DNA of 64,000 nucleotides from Nonomuraea rubra (lineage in GTDB: Bacteria; Actinomycetota; Actinomycetes; Streptosporangiales; Streptosporangiaceae): the NCBI RefSeq assembly GCF_014207985.1, contig NZ_JACHMI010000001.1, forward strand, positions 3,207,001 through 3,271,000, written 5' to 3'. Positions 32,294 to 41,063 of the stretch are shown piece after piece. The first letter of the stretch is position 1, and the number at the start of each line of letters is the position of its first letter. Under the pieces are notes generated by a model that worked only from the letters and a program-made list of their open reading frames with translations, was not told the origin of the DNA and made no database searches. The position numbers were made by a program, and so were the translations under genes.

Positions 32294-33102
32294 GCGGGCA
32301 CCTGCAGCCGCTGCTGACGGCCGTCGGCGGCTCGCTGCCCGAGGAGCAGTTGCGGGTGGTGCGGCGTGCGTACGAGGTCGCCGACCGCTGGCACAGCGGG
32401 CAGTTCCGCCGGGACGGGAGGCCCTACATCACCCATCCGGTCGCCGTCGCCGTGATCGTGGCCGAGCTGGACCTGGACCACGAGCTGCTCTGCGCGGCGC
32501 TGCTCCACGAGGTGCTCGCGGAGACCGCCTGCCCTGAGGAGGAGCTGGCGGGCGAGTTCGGCGAGCCGATCACGGACCTGCTGCGCGGGCTTCGGCTGCT
32601 GGACTCCACCAAGCGCAGACCGCCCGAATGGCCTGTCTCGACGGACGAGCGCGTGCTCACGCTCAAGCTCGCGGACCGGCTGCACAACCAGCGCACGATC
32701 AGCGGCCTGCCCGAGGCCAGGCAGCGGGTGAACTCCCAGGAGAACCTGGACGTCGTCGCTCCCGTCGCGAGGCGGCTGGGGCTGACGGACGTCGAGGAGG
32801 AGCTGCGGCGGCTGGCCCTGGGGAACCTGTCAGGCCTCGGCGGCGCCCGGCCCTTCTTCGGGGCCATCACGGCGGGGGCGATCATGCTTCCGGCGGCGGT
32901 TCGGGGCAGGTGGCTGGAGGAGTGGCTGGGGGAGCTGCTCGCGCTGCCCGGTGGGCGGGCCCGGCTGGGGTTCACGTTCTGGCTGCTGGCAGGCATGCCG
33001 CGGCTGGCGCTGACGCTGCGCGGGCAGGGTGCCCCCGCCCGCGGGGGACGGGTGGCCGCGGCCGGCCGTGCGGCGGTCCGGTGCCTGCGGTGGCCGGCGT
33101 GA
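32290..33102 (+). CDS. HD-type (p)ppGpp hydrolase-like protein with altered active site
   Basis: This 270-residue protein matches the hydrolase domain of RelA/SpoT proteins: YITHPVAVAVIVAEL, KLADRLHNQRTI and QENLDVVAPVARRLGL correspond to the conserved HP..VA.IL, KLADRLHNMRTL and the A.RLG motif. The metal/catalytic block, usually LLHDVVEDT, reads LLHEVLAET here: Asp is replaced by Glu and the first acidic residue of ED by Ala. It is therefore either inactive on ppGpp or has changed chemistry. There is no synthetase or TGS domain. It is coupled to PadR. A hydrophobic stretch near residue 230 may touch the membrane. Confidence 0.8.
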   Translation: MSGHLQPLLTAVGGSLPEEQLRVVRRAYEVADRWHSGQFRRDGRPYITHPVAVAVIVAELDLDHELLCAALLHEVLAETACPEEELAGEFGEPITDLLRGLRLLDSTKRRPPEWPVSTDERVLTLKLADRLHNQRTISGLPEARQRVNSQENLDVVAPVARRLGLTDVEEELRRLALGNLSGLGGARPFFGAITAGAIMLPAAVRGRWLEEWLGELLALPGGRARLGFTFWLLAGMPRLALTLRGQGAPARGGRVAAAGRAAVRCLRWPA

Positions 33103-33162
33103 GTGGCCCAGAGCGGGCGCGAGTAGCCGGGGAGCAGGCGCGGGGGCGGTGGCGGGCGCGGG

Positions 33163-33168
33163 TAGTCT
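33163..33168 (+). promoter_or_regulatory. -10 box of a leaderless promoter for the SseB-like gene
   Basis: TAGTCT is eight bases before the GTG at 33177. Confidence 0.45.
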
Positions 33169-33176
33169 CGGACGCT

Positions 33177-33713
33177 GTGCCGAGCATCCCGCAACCCCTT
33201 GACCCGAACGACGACGGCAGCGCCGCCCCCGCCGTCGCCGCCGCGCTGGCCGCCTACCAGGACGGCACCGCAGGCCCCGCCGAGGTGCTGAACGCGCTCG
33301 GCGGCGCCCGCCTGCTGGTGCCCGTCGTCGCGCTGCTGACCGAGTCCGAGGTGGGCGAGCACGGGCTGCGGCAGGAGAAGGAGAGCGAGATGGCCCTGCC
33401 CAAGCTCGTCGGGCAGGACGGCAGGCAGGCGGTGCTCGCGTTCACCGGCACGCAGGCGCTCACCCGGTGGCGGCCCGACGCGCGCCCGATCCAGGCCACC
33501 ACGCTGCAGGTCTGCCAGGCCGCCGTGCAGGAAGGGGCGGCGGCGGTCGTGGTGGACGTGGCGGGGCCGGTCCAGTTCGTGATCGAGGGGGAGGTGCTGG
33601 CGGCGCTCGCCGCGGTCGAGTCCGGCACCGTGAACGAGCTGTCGGGCGTGACGGTGGCCAGGATGGAGGCCGCGCCGCCGCGCAGGCGCCGCTGGTTCTC
33701 ACGACGCCGCTGA
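33177..33713 (+). CDS. SseB family protein
   Basis: This 178-residue soluble protein carries an SseB domain, recognised by LLVPVVALLTE, the central QAVLAFTGTQALTRW and the strand-turn WRPDARPIQATTLQVCQ. SseB-type proteins were first linked to serine sensitivity and to type III secretion chaperones, but in actinomycetes their role is unknown. A charged Arg-rich tail (RRRRWFSRRR) ends the protein. The start is GTG and is probably leaderless. It lies 74 bp after the alarmone-hydrolase-like gene. Confidence 0.85.
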   Translation: MPSIPQPLDPNDDGSAAPAVAAALAAYQDGTAGPAEVLNALGGARLLVPVVALLTESEVGEHGLRQEKESEMALPKLVGQDGRQAVLAFTGTQALTRWRPDARPIQATTLQVCQAAVQEGAAAVVVDVAGPVQFVIEGEVLAALAAVESGTVNELSGVTVARMEAAPPRRRRWFSRRR

Positions 33714-33844
33714 CCGCGAGGTCGCTGACCGCGAGGCCGCTGGCACAGAGGCCGCCCGCCGCCCCGGCGGGCTCTTCCCGGCCGCGTCACCGGATCTCCA
33801 TGCCGGATGCGTATGGTGGCGCGAGGATCGCGGGCGGGCGCGGC

Positions 33845-33850
33845 TAGCGT
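33845..33850 (+). promoter_or_regulatory. -10 box of a leaderless promoter for the prepilin peptidase gene
   Basis: TAGCGT is seven bases before the ATG at 33858, supporting that start over the longer in-frame alternative. Confidence 0.5.
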
Positions 33851-33857
33851 CGGCGGG

Positions 33858-34445
33858 ATGGTGGCACTCATGGCGCTCGCCGGCCTCGTCTGCGGAGACC
33901 GCATCAGGGCGCTGGCCGCCTCCTACTCCGCCGGCGAAGCCCTGGCCGCCGCGCGCCGGTGGCCGGCGCTGGAGCTGGTCTGCGCCGCCGTGGCCGCGCT
34001 GGCCGCGTGGCGGGCGGGGCCGCCGTACGTGTGCTTCGCCGTGATCGCCGTCGCGCTGGCCGTCATCGACTGGCGTACCAGCACGCTGCCCGACGCGATC
34101 ACGCTCCCGGCGTACCCGATCGTGGCGCTGGCGCTGCTGCCGACGGGGGAGCTGCCCAGGGCGCTGGCCGGCGGGGCGGCGCTGACCGCGGTGTACGGGC
34201 TGCTGTGGTTCGTCAGGCCGGAGGCGATGGGCCTCGGCGACGTCAAGATCGCCGGGCTGATCGGCATGGCCGGCGCCGCGCTGAGCTGGCAGGCCCTGGT
34301 GGCGGCGGCGGTCTGCGGGCAGCTGCTCGGCGCGCTCTACGCCCTCTCCCTGCTGGTGACGGGGCGCGGCACCAGGGACACCCAGTTCCCCTTCGGCACC
34401 TTCATGCTGCTCGGCACGCTGCCGACACTCTGTCTCGCATCGTGA
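33858..34445 (+). CDS. Prepilin peptidase (A24 family)
   Basis: This 195-residue membrane protease of the type IV prepilin/leader peptidase family cleaves the short leader of pilin-like proteins. The two catalytic aspartates are in VIDWRTSTLPDAIT and in MGLGDVKIAGL, and about six membrane spans are present. There is no N-terminal methylase cysteine cluster, as in the short TadV/CpaA type. No pilus genes are in the window. In many actinomycetes a gene of this type sits between aroE and aroC, and its place just before aroC here agrees with that arrangement, although aroE is absent. Confidence 0.9.
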   Translation: MVALMALAGLVCGDRIRALAASYSAGEALAAARRWPALELVCAAVAALAAWRAGPPYVCFAVIAVALAVIDWRTSTLPDAITLPAYPIVALALLPTGELPRALAGGAALTAVYGLLWFVRPEAMGLGDVKIAGLIGMAGAALSWQALVAAAVCGQLLGALYALSLLVTGRGTRDTQFPFGTFMLLGTLPTLCLAS

Positions 34446-34488
34446 CCGAGGGACATCTCACTAGGCCGTACATGGAAGACTTGTACGT

Positions 34489-35670
34489 ATGTTGCGCTGG
34501 TTGACCGCCGGAGAGTCCCACGGGCCCGAACTCGTCGCCATCCTCGAAGGCCTGCCGGCCGGGGTAGAGGTGACCACGGCCGCCATCGACGAGGCCCTGC
34601 GCCGCCGCAGGCTCGGTTACGGGCGCGGCGCGCGGATGAAGTTCGAGCAGGACCAGGTGACGATCGCCGGCGGAGTCCGCCACGGGCGCACGATGGGCAG
34701 CCCGGTCGCGATCCGCGTGGGCAACACCGAGTGGCCCAAGTGGGAGAAGGTCATGGCGGCCGACCCGGTCGACCCCGAGGAGCTGGAGGGCCTGGCCCGC
34801 AACGCCCCGCGGTCCCGCCCCCGCCCCGGCCACGCCGACCTGGCGGGCATGCAGAAGTACGGCTTCGACGACGCCCGCAACGTGCTCGACCGGGCCAGCG
34901 CCCGCGAGACCGCCGCCCGGGTGGCGCTCGGCGAGGTCGCCAGGCGCTTCCTCAAGCAGGCGCTCGGCGTCGACATCGTCAGCCACGTGACCGAGATCGG
35001 CGGCGCCCGCACCCCGGCCGAGACCCTGCCCGGCCCCGGCGACCTGGCCAGGATCGACGACGACCCGGTCAGGTGCTCCGACCCCGAGGGCAGCGCCGCG
35101 ATGGTCGCCGTGATCGACAAGGCGCACAAGGACGGCGACACGCTCGGCGGCGTCGTCGAGGTCCTCGCCTACGGCCTGCCGCCCGGCCTGGGCAGCTACA
35201 CGCACTGGGACCGCAGGCTCGACTCCAGGCTGGCCGGCGCGCTCATGGGCATCCAGGCGATCAAGGGCGTCGCGGTCGGCGACGGCTTCGAGACCGCGCG
35301 CAGGCCCGGCTCCCGCGCCCACGACGAGATCGAGTACACCACCGACGACGGCGTCCGCCGCATCACCAACCGCGCGGGCGGCCTCGAAGGCGGCATGACC
35401 AACGGCGAGATCCTGCGGGTCAGCGCCGCGATGAAGCCGATCTCCACCGTCCCCAGGGCGCTGGCCACGATCGACGTCAAGACCGGCGAGGCCGCCAAGG
35501 CCCACCACGAGCGCTCCGACGTGTGCGCCGTCCCGGCGGCGGGCATCGTGGCCGAGGCCATGGTCGCGCTGGTGCTGGCCGACGCGGCGATCGAGAAGTT
35601 CGGCGGCGACTCCGTCGAGGAAGTCGCCCGCAACCTGTCCGGCTACCTCTCATCCATGGTGATCAAATGA
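34489..35670 (+). CDS. aroC: Chorismate synthase
   Basis: AroC (393 residues) makes chorismate from 5-enolpyruvylshikimate 3-phosphate, the last common step to aromatic amino acids. The family signatures GESHGPEL near the N-terminus, [11 protein letters not shown] and the [15 protein letters not shown] block are all present, with the flavin site residues intact. It starts a run of five genes joined by four-base ATGA overlaps. The 43-bp gap upstream shows no obvious terminator, so it may also be read from the prepilin peptidase promoter. Confidence 0.98.
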   Translation: MLRWLTAGESHGPELVAILEGLPAGVEVTTAAIDEALRRRRLGYGRGARMKFEQDQVTIAGGVRHGRTMGSPVAIRVGNTEWPKWEKVMAADPVDPEELEGLARNAPRSRPRPGHADLAGMQKYGFDDARNVLDRASARETAARVALGEVARRFLKQALGVDIVSHVTEIGGARTPAETLPGPGDLARIDDDPVRCSDPEGSAAMVAVIDKAHKDGDTLGGVVEVLAYGLPPGLGSYTHWDRRLDSRLAGALMGIQAIKGVAVGDGFETARRPGSRAHDEIEYTTDDGVRRITNRAGGLEGGMTNGEILRVSAAMKPISTVPRALATIDVKTGEAAKAHHERSDVCAVPAAGIVAEAMVALVLADAAIEKFGGDSVEEVARNLSGYLSSMVIK

Positions 35671-36167
35671 CACGCGCTGTGCTGATCGGCCCGCCCGGGT
35701 CCGGCAAGAGCACGCTCGGGCGGCTGCTCGCCGAGCGGCTCGGCGTCGCATTCCGCGACACCGACGCCGACGTCGAGGCCGTGGCGGGCAAGCCCGTCTC
35801 CGACATCTTCGTCGAGGACGGCGAGGCCCGCTTCCGCGAGCTGGAGCACGAGGCCGTACGCCGCGCGCTGGCCGAGCACGACGGCATCCTGTCCCTCGGC
35901 GGCGGCGCCGTCCTGCACGAGGAGACCCAGGCCCTGCTCGCCGGTCACCACGTCGTCTACCTCCAGGTCGGGCTGGCCGACGCGGTGCAGCGGGTCGGGC
36001 TCGCCGCGGCCAGGCCGCTGCTGGTGCTCAACCCGCGCAGCCAGCTCAAGAAGCTCATGGAGGAGCGGAGGCCCGTCTACGAGCGGCTGGCCGCGGTCAC
36101 CGTGGTGACCGACAAGCGGGAGCCGGAGGAGCTCGCCGACGAGATCGTGAAGGGGCTGCCCGCATGA
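35667..36167 (+). CDS. aroK: Shikimate kinase
   Basis: AroK (166 residues) phosphorylates shikimate to shikimate 3-phosphate. The P-loop is [11 protein letters not shown] (Lys14), the shikimate-binding Asp is in FRDTDADVE, the LSLGGGAVL motif is present, and the lid contains the expected arginines. The length is normal. It is translationally coupled to aroC and aroB by four-base overlaps. Confidence 0.97.
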   Translation: MTRAVLIGPPGSGKSTLGRLLAERLGVAFRDTDADVEAVAGKPVSDIFVEDGEARFRELEHEAVRRALAEHDGILSLGGGAVLHEETQALLAGHHVVYLQVGLADAVQRVGLAAARPLLVLNPRSQLKKLMEERRPVYERLAAVTVVTDKREPEELADEIVKGLPA

Positions 36168-37237
36168 CGGCCGCGACGAGGATCCACGTACGCGGTGACA
36201 GCGCGTACGACGTGGTGGTCGGCACCGGCGTGCTGGCCGAGCTGACCACGCTGCTCAAGCCCGGCGTGCGCACCGTCGCGGTGATCGGCCCCGAGACCCT
36301 GCCCGGGATCACCCGGCCGGTGCGCGAGGCGCTGTCCGCCGGCGGCTACGAGGTCGCCGAGCTGCCCGTGCCCGACGGCGAGGCGGCCAAGAGCGTCGAG
36401 GTGGCCGCGGGGCTCTGGTCCGAGCTGGGCCGCCACGGCGTGACCCGGTCCGACGCCGTGGTCGGCGTGGGCGGCGGCGCGACGACGGACCTGGCCGGGT
36501 TCGTGGCCGCCACGTGGCTGCGCGGCGTGCAGGTGGTGCTCGTGCCCACGACGCTGCTGGCCATGGTCGACGCGGCGGTCGGCGGCAAGAACGGCATCGA
36601 CACGCCCGAGGGCAAGAACCTCGTCGGCACCTTCCTGCCGCCCGCGGGCGTGCTGTGCGAGCTGTCCACGCTGGCCGGCATGCCGAAGGCCGACTACGTC
36701 GCCGGCCTGGCCGAGATCATCAAGGGCGGCTTCATCGCCGACCCGGAGATCCTGCGGCTCATCGAGTCCGACCCGGAGGCGGCCACCCGCCCCGACGGCC
36801 CTCACACCCGCGAGCTGATCGAACGCAAGATCCAGGTCAAGGCCGACGTCGTCGGCGCCGACCTGCGCGAGGCCGGGCTGCGCGAGATCCTCAACTACGG
36901 CCACACGCTCGCCCACGCCATCGAACGCGACCGGCACTACGGCATCCGCCACGGCGAGGCCGTCGCCATCGGCATGGTCTACGCCGCCGAGCTGTCCAGG
37001 CTCTCCGGCCGCGCCGACGTCGTCGCCCGCACCCGCGCCATCCTCACCGCCGTCGGCCTGCCCACCAGCTACCGCGCCGACGCCTGGCCCCGGCTGCGCG
37101 ACCACATGCGCCTGGACAAGAAGAACCGCGGCGCCAAGCAGCGGTTCGTGGTGCTCGACGACCTGGCCAGGCCGGGCCGCCTCGAAGACCCGGCAGAAGA
37201 GCTGCTCGAAGCCGCCTACAAGGAGATCTCCGCATGA
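36164..37237 (+). CDS. aroB: 3-dehydroquinate synthase
   Basis: AroB (357 residues) cyclises DAHP to 3-dehydroquinate with NAD and a metal. The NAD-binding [15 protein letters not shown] motif, [19 protein letters not shown] and the metal ligands in [12 protein letters not shown] and in the [12 protein letters not shown] region are present. This is the normal full-length form. It is coupled to aroK and aroQ. With these enzymes the window encodes the DAHP-to-dehydroshikimate steps plus shikimate kinase and chorismate synthase; aroE, aroA and the DAHP synthase must be elsewhere. Confidence 0.97.
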   Translation: MTAATRIHVRGDSAYDVVVGTGVLAELTTLLKPGVRTVAVIGPETLPGITRPVREALSAGGYEVAELPVPDGEAAKSVEVAAGLWSELGRHGVTRSDAVVGVGGGATTDLAGFVAATWLRGVQVVLVPTTLLAMVDAAVGGKNGIDTPEGKNLVGTFLPPAGVLCELSTLAGMPKADYVAGLAEIIKGGFIADPEILRLIESDPEAATRPDGPHTRELIERKIQVKADVVGADLREAGLREILNYGHTLAHAIERDRHYGIRHGEAVAIGMVYAAELSRLSGRADVVARTRAILTAVGLPTSYRADAWPRLRDHMRLDKKNRGAKQRFVVLDDLARPGRLEDPAEELLEAAYKEISA

Positions 37238-37668
37238 TCCTCGTGCTCAACGGGCCCAACCTGGGCCGGCTCGGCAAGCGTGAGCCCGGCATCTACGGGG
37301 CCGGCACGTACGAGGATCTCGTCCAGCTCTGCCACGAGACGGGCGGCAAGCTCGGCCACGACGTCGAGGTGCGCCAGACCGACTCCGAGGCCGAGCTGAT
37401 CGGCTGGATCCACGAGGCGTGCGACGGCCGGATCCCGGTGGTGCTCAATCCGGCCGCATTCACGCATTACTCCTACGCCCTGCGCGACGCCATCGCCCAG
37501 CGCACCGCCCCGCTCATCGAGGTGCACATCTCCAATCCCGCGGCCAGGGAAGAGTTTCGCCATACCTCCGTCGTGGCCGGGGTGGCGTCGGGCACCATCG
37601 CCGGGTTCGGACTACAGTCGTACGTCCTTGCGCTGCACGCTATCTCGGAGATGAACACCACCTCATGA
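37234..37668 (+). CDS. aroQ: 3-dehydroquinate dehydratase, type II
   Basis: AroQ (144 residues) is the type II dehydratase that forms 12-mers. The N-terminus [20 protein letters not shown] contains the catalytic tyrosine loop, [15 protein letters not shown] holds the base-pairing histidine, and [17 protein letters not shown] is the usual substrate region. The ATG overlaps the aroB stop, and its own stop overlaps the following SGNH hydrolase start. Confidence 0.97.
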   Translation: MILVLNGPNLGRLGKREPGIYGAGTYEDLVQLCHETGGKLGHDVEVRQTDSEAELIGWIHEACDGRIPVVLNPAAFTHYSYALRDAIAQRTAPLIEVHISNPAAREEFRHTSVVAGVASGTIAGFGLQSYVLALHAISEMNTTS

Positions 37669-38420
37669 GGCACTACAAGTCCTTCGTCGCCCTCGGCGAC
37701 AGCTTCACAGAAGGACTGAACGATCCCGGGCCGGACGGGCACTACCGTGGCTGGGCCGACCGGGTGGCCGAACGGCTCGCCGCCGACGACCCCTCCTTCC
37801 GCTACGCCAACCTGGCCGTGCGCGGCAAACTGCTCGACCAGATCGTGGCCGAGCAGGTGCCGCTCGCCGTGGACATGGCGCCCGACCTGATCAGCTTCTG
37901 CGCCGGCGGGAACGACCTGCTGCGGCCCGGCAGCGACCCCGACGTGATGGCCAAGAAGGTCGCCAGAGCGGTGCGGGACCTGCGTGGCTGCGGGGCGGAG
38001 GTGGTGCTGTTCACGGGGGTGGACCCCCGGGACACGCCGCTGATGCGGCGGTTGCGCGGCCGGTTCGCCGTCTTCTACCTGCATGTGCGGTCCATCGCCG
38101 ACCTGTACGGGTGCCGGCTGGTCGACCAGTGGTCCATGCAGGGGCTGCGGGACTGGCGGGCGTGGAGCCCCGACCGGCTGCACATGAACGAGGACGGGCA
38201 TCGGCTCGTGGCCGCCCGGGTGCTCGACGTGCTGGGGGTGCCGTTCGAGGACTGGCGCAAGGAGTGGCCGGAGCGGGGGGTGGATCCGCGGGCGCGGCGG
38301 CGGGAGGATGCCCAGTGGCTTCGCGAGCATCTGGTTCCGTGGGTGTCGCGGCGGCTCCGGGGGGTTTCCTCGGGTGATGGGCTGTCCCCGAAGCGTCCGG
38401 ATCTTGCCCCCTGGTTCTGA
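37665..38420 (+). CDS. SGNH/GDSL hydrolase
   Basis: This 251-residue esterase/lipase has the SGNH motifs in order: block [13 protein letters not shown] (catalytic Ser), a glycine region near RGKLLDQ, block [13 protein letters not shown] (Asn) and block [13 protein letters not shown] (Asp and His). There is no signal peptide, so it should act inside the cell. The physiological ester is unknown. It is the last gene of the shikimate run, coupled by ATGA to aroQ, where other actinomycetes usually have pepP and efp. No link with aromatic synthesis is known to me. Confidence 0.9.
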   Translation: MRHYKSFVALGDSFTEGLNDPGPDGHYRGWADRVAERLAADDPSFRYANLAVRGKLLDQIVAEQVPLAVDMAPDLISFCAGGNDLLRPGSDPDVMAKKVARAVRDLRGCGAEVVLFTGVDPRDTPLMRRLRGRFAVFYLHVRSIADLYGCRLVDQWSMQGLRDWRAWSPDRLHMNEDGHRLVAARVLDVLGVPFEDWRKEWPERGVDPRARRREDAQWLREHLVPWVSRRLRGVSSGDGLSPKRPDLAPWF

Positions 38421-38847
38421 TTTCTCTTTTTGTGTTTTACGGCCGGCCTGCTTGGGCGCCACCCGCCGTACGGGGCTGAGGGCCTCCAGGGGAACGCTTC
38501 TGGACCCGCCCGTGGCCGGCCGCCGTCACGGCGTCTCCTTGACCGGGTTCCGTGGTCAACCCCTTCGCGCCGTACGCGTTGCGCCGAGCCCCGCCGCACG
38601 GCCGCTCGCCGTACCGGCGCCGTGCGGGTGCGCCGAGCGTCGCTTGCGCCGGGCGGCGTCGCACCCAGCGTGATCACAGGGAGCGCCGGCGTGGCGGGTC
38701 AGGACGGGCAGGCGCGCCGGCGGGTCACGGCGCACGGGAGGCCTGCCGTGAGGCGGGCTCTTGCTGCGCCGGGCTTCTCAGTACCGGTGCGGGGAGGGCG
38801 GGTGCGGTGGGGGCCGGCGTCACGCGTGGTGAGCGACAACCCCGGGA
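38421..38847. other. 427-bp intergenic region between convergent genes
   Basis: No believable gene is seen in this gap between the SGNH hydrolase and the helicase. Just after the SGNH stop there is a T-rich tract (TTTCTCTTTTTGTGTTTT, unusual for this genome). The rest is very GC-rich, with recurring GCCGTACG-like words and inverted repeats, including the hairpin listed separately. It may hold terminators for both genes. Confidence 0.6.
38594..38627. terminator. Hairpin in a convergent intergenic region
   Basis: CCGCACGGC (38594-38602) pairs perfectly with GCCGTGCGG (38619-38627) across a 16-base loop. It has no T-run directly after it, so terminator function is only possible. Confidence 0.35.
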
Positions 38848-40842
38848 TCAGGAGGGGTCGGAGGTGAGGCGTTTGAGGGCGGCGCGGGGGACGGCGGGGT
38901 CGGTGGTGCGCCAGAACGGGGGGAGGGAGTTCAGGAGGAAGCCGCTGTAGCGGGCCGTGGCGAGCCGGGGGTCCAGGACCGCGATGACGCCCTTGTCGTC
39001 CTGGGCGCGCAGGAGGCGGCCGGCGCCCTGGGCGAGCAGGAGGGCGGCGTGGTTGGCCGCCACCGCCATGAAGCCGTTGCCGCCCCTGGCCGCCACGTGG
39101 CGCTGCCTGGCCGAGGTGAGGGGGTCGTCGGGGCGGGGGAAGGGGACGCGGTCGATGATGACGAGCCTGAGGGACGGGCCGGGGACGTCGACGCCCTGCC
39201 AGAGCGACAGGGTGCCGAACAGGCAGGTCGGCTCGTCCTCGGCGAACTGCTTGACCAGCAGCATCGTCGAGTCGTCGCCCTGGCACAGCAGCGGCACGTC
39301 CAGGCGGTCGCGCAGCGCCTCGGTGGCGGCCTTGGCGGCGCGCATGGAGGAGAACAGGCCGAGCGTGCGGCCGCCTGCGGCCTCGATGAGCTCGGTGATC
39401 TCGTCGAGGTACTGCTGCGGGAGCCCGTCGCGGCCGGGCTGGGGCAGGTGCTTGGCGACGTACAGGATGCCGGCGCGGGGGTGGTCGAACGGGGAGCCGA
39501 CGTCGATGCCCTGCCACTTGCCGTCGGCGAGCCCCCACTGCGCGGCCAGCGCGTCGAACGTGCCGCCGAGCGCCAGCGTGGCCGAGGTGAGCACCACCGT
39601 GCGCTCGCCGAACAGCTTGTCGCGCAGCATGCCGCTGACGGTGAGCGGCGCCACGCGCAGGGAGGGCGGGCGGCGGTCGGTGGCGCCGTCGAGCCAGACC
39701 ACCTCGGCCCGGTCGGCCTCGGAGGCGTGCCCGTACGCGTCGAGCATGCGCACCGCCGTGTCGTGCACCTCGTCGAGCGCGGTGAACGCGGCCTTGCGCT
39801 GGCCCGCCTTGTCGGGGTCGTCCTTGTCGGCGTTGCGCGGGCCCATGGCGGTGATGCAGCGCCAGGCCGTGTCGCGGATGAGCTGCAGGGTCAGCCCGAG
39901 CACCTGCGGCAGCTCGTCGATGCGGCCGGGCGGGGCGGCGGCCAGCAGCGCCTTGAGGTCCTCGCCGGCCTCCATGAGCTGGTCGGCGACGGGCTGGTCG
40001 ATCAGGCGGCCGACCCGGCGTACGGCCAGCATGACCGACGCCTCCGACAGCTCGGCGGTGACCACCGAGGTGACCCGGTCGACCAGCTCGTGGGCCTCGT
40101 CCACCACGACGACCTCGTGCTCGGGCAGCACCGGCAGGTCGCCCATGGCGTCGATGGCCAGCAGCGCGTGGTTGGTGACGACGACGTCGACCTCGCCGGC
40201 CCGTGCCCTGGCCAGCTCGGCGAAGCACTCGGCCCCGCTGGGGCAGCGGCTGGCGCCCAGGCACTCCTGTGCGCTCACGGAGAACTGCCGCCACGCCTGC
40301 TCGCTGACGCCCGGCACCAGCTCGTCGCGGTCGCCGGTCTCGGTCTCCTCGGCCCACTCCTGGATGCGCTGCACCATGCGGCCGGTCGCGCTCACCTCGC
40401 GCGGGTCGAAGAGCTGGTCCTGCTCGTCCTCCTCAGGCCAGCCCGCCGTGGCCTTGTAGCGGCACAGGTAGTTGCGGCGGCCCTTGAGTATGGCGAACGT
40501 GGGCTCGTGCGGCAGCTCCTTGGCCAGCGTCTCGGCCAGCCGGGGCAGGTCGCGGTCGACGAGCTGGCGCTGCAGCGCGATGGTGGCGGTGGAGATGACG
40601 ACGGGGGAGTCGCTGCCCATGGCGTGCCGGATCGAGGGCACGAGGTAGGCCAGGGACTTGCCGGTGCCCGTGCCCGCCTGGACGGCCAGGTGCTCCTCGT
40701 CGTCGATGGCCTTCTGCACGGCACGGACCATGGTCACCTGGCCCTGCCGTTCGCTCCCGCCGAGAGCGCTGACCGCGATGCTGAGCAGTTCGTCCACTGG
40801 TGGGAGATGGGAGTCCGGCACGGCAGTAAACGCTACCTGCAT
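38848..40842 (-). CDS. dinG: ATP-dependent DNA helicase, DinG/XPD-like
   Basis: This 664-residue superfamily 2 helicase of the XPD/DinG type unwinds DNA 5' to 3' and probably acts in repair. Walker A is QAGTGTGKSLAYLVP, the DEAH box is VVVVDEAHELVD, and motif VI is QGAGRLLRAQDD. Four cysteines around NYLCRYKA, ECLGAS, RCPSGAEC form the likely iron-sulfur site. I placed the start at the ATG at 40842; a GTG eight codons downstream is also possible, and no good ribosome site marks either. It is divergent from the repeat-protein gene. Confidence 0.92.
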   Translation of the reverse strand: MQVAFTAVPDSHLPPVDELLSIAVSALGGSERQGQVTMVRAVQKAIDDEEHLAVQAGTGTGKSLAYLVPSIRHAMGSDSPVVISTATIALQRQLVDRDLPRLAETLAKELPHEPTFAILKGRRNYLCRYKATAGWPEEDEQDQLFDPREVSATGRMVQRIQEWAEETETGDRDELVPGVSEQAWRQFSVSAQECLGASRCPSGAECFAELARARAGEVDVVVTNHALLAIDAMGDLPVLPEHEVVVVDEAHELVDRVTSVVTAELSEASVMLAVRRVGRLIDQPVADQLMEAGEDLKALLAAAPPGRIDELPQVLGLTLQLIRDTAWRCITAMGPRNADKDDPDKAGQRKAAFTALDEVHDTAVRMLDAYGHASEADRAEVVWLDGATDRRPPSLRVAPLTVSGMLRDKLFGERTVVLTSATLALGGTFDALAAQWGLADGKWQGIDVGSPFDHPRAGILYVAKHLPQPGRDGLPQQYLDEITELIEAAGGRTLGLFSSMRAAKAATEALRDRLDVPLLCQGDDSTMLLVKQFAEDEPTCLFGTLSLWQGVDVPGPSLRLVIIDRVPFPRPDDPLTSARQRHVAARGGNGFMAVAANHAALLLAQGAGRLLRAQDDKGVIAVLDPRLATARYSGFLLNSLPPFWRTTDPAVPRAALKRLTSDPS

Positions 40843-41030
40843 TCCGGGGTCGCCGCGCCGAACGCGGTGTGATCGGCCAGACGCATCCCGGCGTTCCCGG
40901 ATACACCCGGCGGGTTGCGTGGCACACTGGGCGATCGGGACTCCAACTGGTCGCGGAAGAGCCTCACAGCGTGTGACCGGAGGGAGCCCGGGTGTAGATG
41001 AGAAGGCCGGTTTCCTTGGGTTTGCCGGGG

Positions 41031-41059
41031 TTGAGTGGACGAATAAAGGCTGGTTAAAG
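41031..41059 (+). promoter_or_regulatory. Candidate promoter of the repeat-rich protein gene
   Basis: TTGAGT (41031-41036) and TTAAAG (41054-41059) are exactly 17 bases apart in an unusually AT-rich stretch. The start site would fall close to 41066, which favours the second ATG (41073) as the translation start. Confidence 0.45.
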
Positions 41060-41063
41060 CAGT

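Noticed and set aside
38430..38867. Open frames of up to 145 codons in the gap after the SGNH gene
   Set aside because: Arg/Pro/Ala-rich, no ribosome site, no domain. Consistent with GC-rich non-coding DNA.
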